From JBNAGF01 sp049801055 (GTDB lineage: Bacteria; Pseudomonadota; Alphaproteobacteria; Rhodobacterales; Rhodobacteraceae): a stretch of DNA of 64,000 nt. Below, in pieces: positions 61,923 through 64,000 of the stretch. The position numbers and the translations under genes are program-made. Positions within the stretch are counted from its first letter, which is position 1. Every line of letters begins with the position of its first letter. Under the pieces are notes generated by a model, which saw only the letters and a program-made list of their open reading frames with translations, was not told the DNA's origin and searched no databases. Location of the stretch: contig NZ_JBNAGF010000010.1 of NCBI RefSeq assembly GCF_049801055.1, positions 124,001-188,000 on the forward strand. Direction: 5' to 3'.

Positions 61923-63062
61923 TCAACCTCCGGGCGGCGGTGGGGGCAGGATGGTAAAAAGTTGAGCCAGTTCCTGAACGTCTTCGGCTTTCTTCCAGCC
62001 GTCCTGTCCGGCGGTCCAGACGAAGCTGTCGCGGGTCAGATCTCCCTCGGCGGCCATGCGGCCCAACCGGGCCTTGGAGAACGGACCTTTGGTCTGGCCG
62101 TTTTCTGCGACATGCCAGACATGCTCCACCGGCGGCGGCGGTGCGGGGGGCGCCGACGGTTGCGGGGCAGCGGGCGCGGGACGCCCCCAAGGCCCCGGGT
62201 GCTGACCCGCTGCCATAGTGCCCATCTGTTGCGCCATCGCCATTCCCATGCCAGCGCCAAGCCCTGCCGCCATGCCTCCGCCGGCGGGGTTTGTGGCGGC
62301 TGCCGTCATCGCTTCGGCTGCAGAGTATTGCGTGAACTTGCCCAGATCTCCGGCCAGTCCCATGGACGTCCGTTTGTCCAGCGCGGCTTCAACTGCCGGC
62401 GGCAAGGAGATGTTTTCAATGTAGAATTCGGGCATTTCAAGGCCGTATCCATCAAGAACCGGCGAGACCTCCGCCGCAATCAGTTTACCCAGATCAGCGG
62501 TGTTCGCGGCCATGTCCAGCACCGGGATACCGGACCCGGCAATCACGCGAGAGAATTCCTGCACGATGATGTTGCGGATCTGGAACGAGATTTCGTCCAT
62601 CGTGAACTCGCCATCGGTTCCGACGATTTCCACGAGAAAGCGGGCCGGATCGCTGACCCGTATCGTGTAGGTGCCATAGGCTCGGATCCGGGTTGGTCCG
62701 AATTCGGGATCACGCAGCATGATCGGGTTCTTCGTCCCCCATTTGAGGTCGTTGAAACGCGTCGTATTGACGAAATAGATCTCGGACTTGAACGGCGACT
62801 TGAACCCATGATCCCAATGCTGGAGTGTCGTCATGATCGGCATGTTGTTGGTTTCCAGCATGTAGAGCCCCGGCGTGAATACATCCGCCAGTTGCCCCTC
62901 ATGGACAAAGACCGCTGCCTGACCTTCGCGCACTGTCAGTTTCGCCCCATACTTGATCTCGTGCCCCTCGCGTTCGAACCGCCAGACCATCGTATCGCGC
63001 GTGTCGTCCACCCAGTGAATGACATCAATAAACTCACCTGTCAGGAAATCGAAAATACCCAT
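61923..63062 (-). CDS. SPFH-domain protein with C-terminal GYF_2-like domain (YdjI-like)
   Basis: The 379-aa protein has an N-terminal SPFH domain (about 20-230: MVWRFEREGHEIKYGAKLTVREGQAAVFVHEGQLADVFTPGLYML through PEFYIENISLPPAVEAAL) as in the YdjI/virion-core-like branch. A Gly/Ala/Met-rich linker follows (about 255-310), then a Pro-rich stretch and a C-terminal domain VWHVAENGQTKGPFSKARLGRMAAEGDL of the GYF_2 type that usually binds partner proteins. It is cytosolic with probable membrane-microdomain function. It forms an operon with the zinc-ribbon protein. The 253-bp upstream region (to 63315) is shared with the divergent DUF268 gene. Confidence 0.83.
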   Translation of the reverse strand: MGIFDFLTGEFIDVIHWVDDTRDTMVWRFEREGHEIKYGAKLTVREGQAAVFVHEGQLADVFTPGLYMLETNNMPIMTTLQHWDHGFKSPFKSEIYFVNTTRFNDLKWGTKNPIMLRDPEFGPTRIRAYGTYTIRVSDPARFLVEIVGTDGEFTMDEISFQIRNIIVQEFSRVIAGSGIPVLDMAANTADLGKLIAAEVSPVLDGYGLEMPEFYIENISLPPAVEAALDKRTSMGLAGDLGKFTQYSAAEAMTAAATNPAGGGMAAGLGAGMGMAMAQQMGTMAAGQHPGPWGRPAPAAPQPSAPPAPPPPVEHVWHVAENGQTKGPFSKARLGRMAAEGDLTRDSFVWTAGQDGWKKAEDVQELAQLFTILPPPPPGG

Positions 63063-63318
63063 CGTAACACTCCAGATCTGCTAATACCCGAACAGGATAG
63101 TCCGGACCGAAACACCAACTCGACAAATAACCGCTACTTTTTCATCGGGGTCAAGCTGAGTGAAGACGAACTGCGGCCTGCAAAACCGGCGGTTGATTAC
63201 TCTTGCGTGTTCATTGCACAGCTTGCATTCACTGAGACCTCAACCTACCGTGCGAAGTTGTTTTGATTAAGTTGGCGCTTTGAGGTTGAAGCGCCGAAAA
63301 AAGTAGTTTGGATTTGTG

Positions 63319-64000
63319 ATGAAGAATTCGATTCTGAGAGCCTTTCGAATAGCTAAGTTCATGTTCGAGTATCCAAAATTCTTCGTGGACAACTCGTTGG
63401 GATTTCTGGGTATTAAACGAATTCCTCCGTATTGGATATCTCCTGATCTTCGAGAAGGTTACACGATGGGCCGGGGAAAGTCCGTTTTTCCGTGCATATC
63501 TCGATCTGACCAAAAGCGAACAAACAGTATACACATCTGAGCGGATAGAGCAGCCGCTTCAGATGGTTCAGCGCCGCGAATGTGGTGTCTATGGAGGTAT
63601 AGACAAGTGGCTATACGAGGCTCTGGAGCAGTTCCCGATCAATGGAATGCGTGTGGCTGTAATTGGCTCGGCGGATCAGGGTTTCGGGCCATGGTACGAA
63701 TGCATTTGCATTCAATTAGGTGCGCAGCCGATTACCGTGGAGTATAATCCGATTGATTTCAATGATACGCGTTTCACCTTTGTTCACGCGGAACAGGTCA
63801 ATGAATTGGATGAAAAATTTGATGCGGCGTTCTCAATTTCATCTTTCGAACACGATGGTCTTGGACGATACGGAGATCCGTTGTCCGCAGATGCCGATCT
63901 GAACGCGATGAGGCGTTGGCGAAATCTGATCAAGCCTGGTGGTCGTATGTATCTTGCGGTTCCCATCGGGTTGGACAAGATCGTCTACAACTCGAACCGG
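63319..64000 (+). pseudogene. DUF268 family gene with a frameshift, truncated by the window edge
   Basis: ATG 63319 (in-frame GTG at 63316) opens MKNSILRAFRIAKFMFEYP and runs to SPDLREGYTMG, then reaches a stop at 63540. Removing one C in GGGCCGGGG near 63473 joins it to the next frame: GGESPFFRAYLDLTKSEQT, then KWLYEALEQFPINGMRVAVIGS, SISSFEHDGLGRYGDPL and LIKPGGRMYLAVPIG. The latter is the DUF268 signature (SAM-methyltransferase-like fold). The frame is open to base 64000. Upstream of the junction the second frame has no start codon, which supports one gene with a one-base insertion, real or an assembly error. Function unknown; relatives occur near surface-polysaccharide genes. Confidence 0.65.

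Noticed and set aside
61962..63266. Plus-strand open frame of 434 codons
   Set aside because: It lies opposite the SPFH gene and has no recognisable domain.

Overview
The window looks like the chromosome of a marine alphaproteobacterium of the Rhodobacterales (Roseobacter group). Coding is GC-rich and dense. Many genes overlap by 4 bp (ATGA). The gene content is typical of that group: heterotetrameric sarcosine-oxidase-type enzymes, GlxBCD proteins, a DddQ-like cupin, a DUF4453 protein and a standalone EctC. The group assignment is inference from gene content and protein style. No rRNA or species marker is present.

Bases 1-29,665 are a large catabolic region for methylated amines and betaines. 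On the minus strand, an amine-oxidase-like flavoprotein, a glutamine-synthetase-family ligase and three glutamate-synthase-like subunits (GlxB/C/D) are followed by a small unknown protein and a nitrilase-family hydrolase that runs off the left edge. A divergent GntR regulator probably controls them. Next come a class-I amidotransferase, a GlxA-type AraC regulator and a complete sarcosine-oxidase-type operon (beta, delta, alpha, gamma). Then come a TMA-dehydrogenase-like flavoprotein with an extra helical tail, a Rieske oxygenase and an RpiR regulator. A tightly coupled six-gene operon follows: dimethylglycine-dehydrogenase-like protein, alcohol-dehydrogenase-like protein, DddQ-like cupin, two enolase-superfamily enzymes and a class III aminotransferase. 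A LysR regulator, an SDR and an orphan ectoine synthase end the region. The likely logic is Rieske or flavin-dependent N-demethylation of quaternary, tertiary and secondary amines, with one-carbon units passed to folate by GcvT domains, and glutamate-based handling of the amine.

Bases 29,666-37,211 are a decaying stretch: an AraC gene with a one-base frameshift, a secreted sulfatase with two in-frame TAA codons, an outer-membrane-like protein, an acyl-CoA synthetase, a truncated DCC-family relic and more than 1 kb without recognisable genes.

Bases 37,212-43,955 hold the most unusual locus. Two different exported arginase/agmatinase-family enzymes, each divergent from its own AraC regulator, are arranged as mirror images around the convergent regulators. 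The right-hand enzyme is followed by a membrane-anchored parvulin-like protein and a HupE/UreJ-type metal permease. I infer a periplasmic, metal-dependent (possibly nickel) ureohydrolase system.

Bases 43,956-45,274 are an integration scar: an integrase N-terminal fragment, a broken ABC binding-protein fragment, an intact tRNA-Gly(UCC) and a diverged copy of a tRNA 3' half. Beyond it lie an ABC exporter behind a TetR-style palindrome, an acyl-CoA ligase coupled to an alpha/beta hydrolase, a DUF4453 protein, a phosphodiesterase, a Dpp/Opp-type ABC importer, a four-gene operon (nitroreductase, PfkB kinase, Dtd, glycerate kinase), a small heat-shock protein, an SPFH/zinc-ribbon pair resembling the Bacillus YdjI/YdjG module, and a frameshifted DUF268 gene that runs off the right edge.
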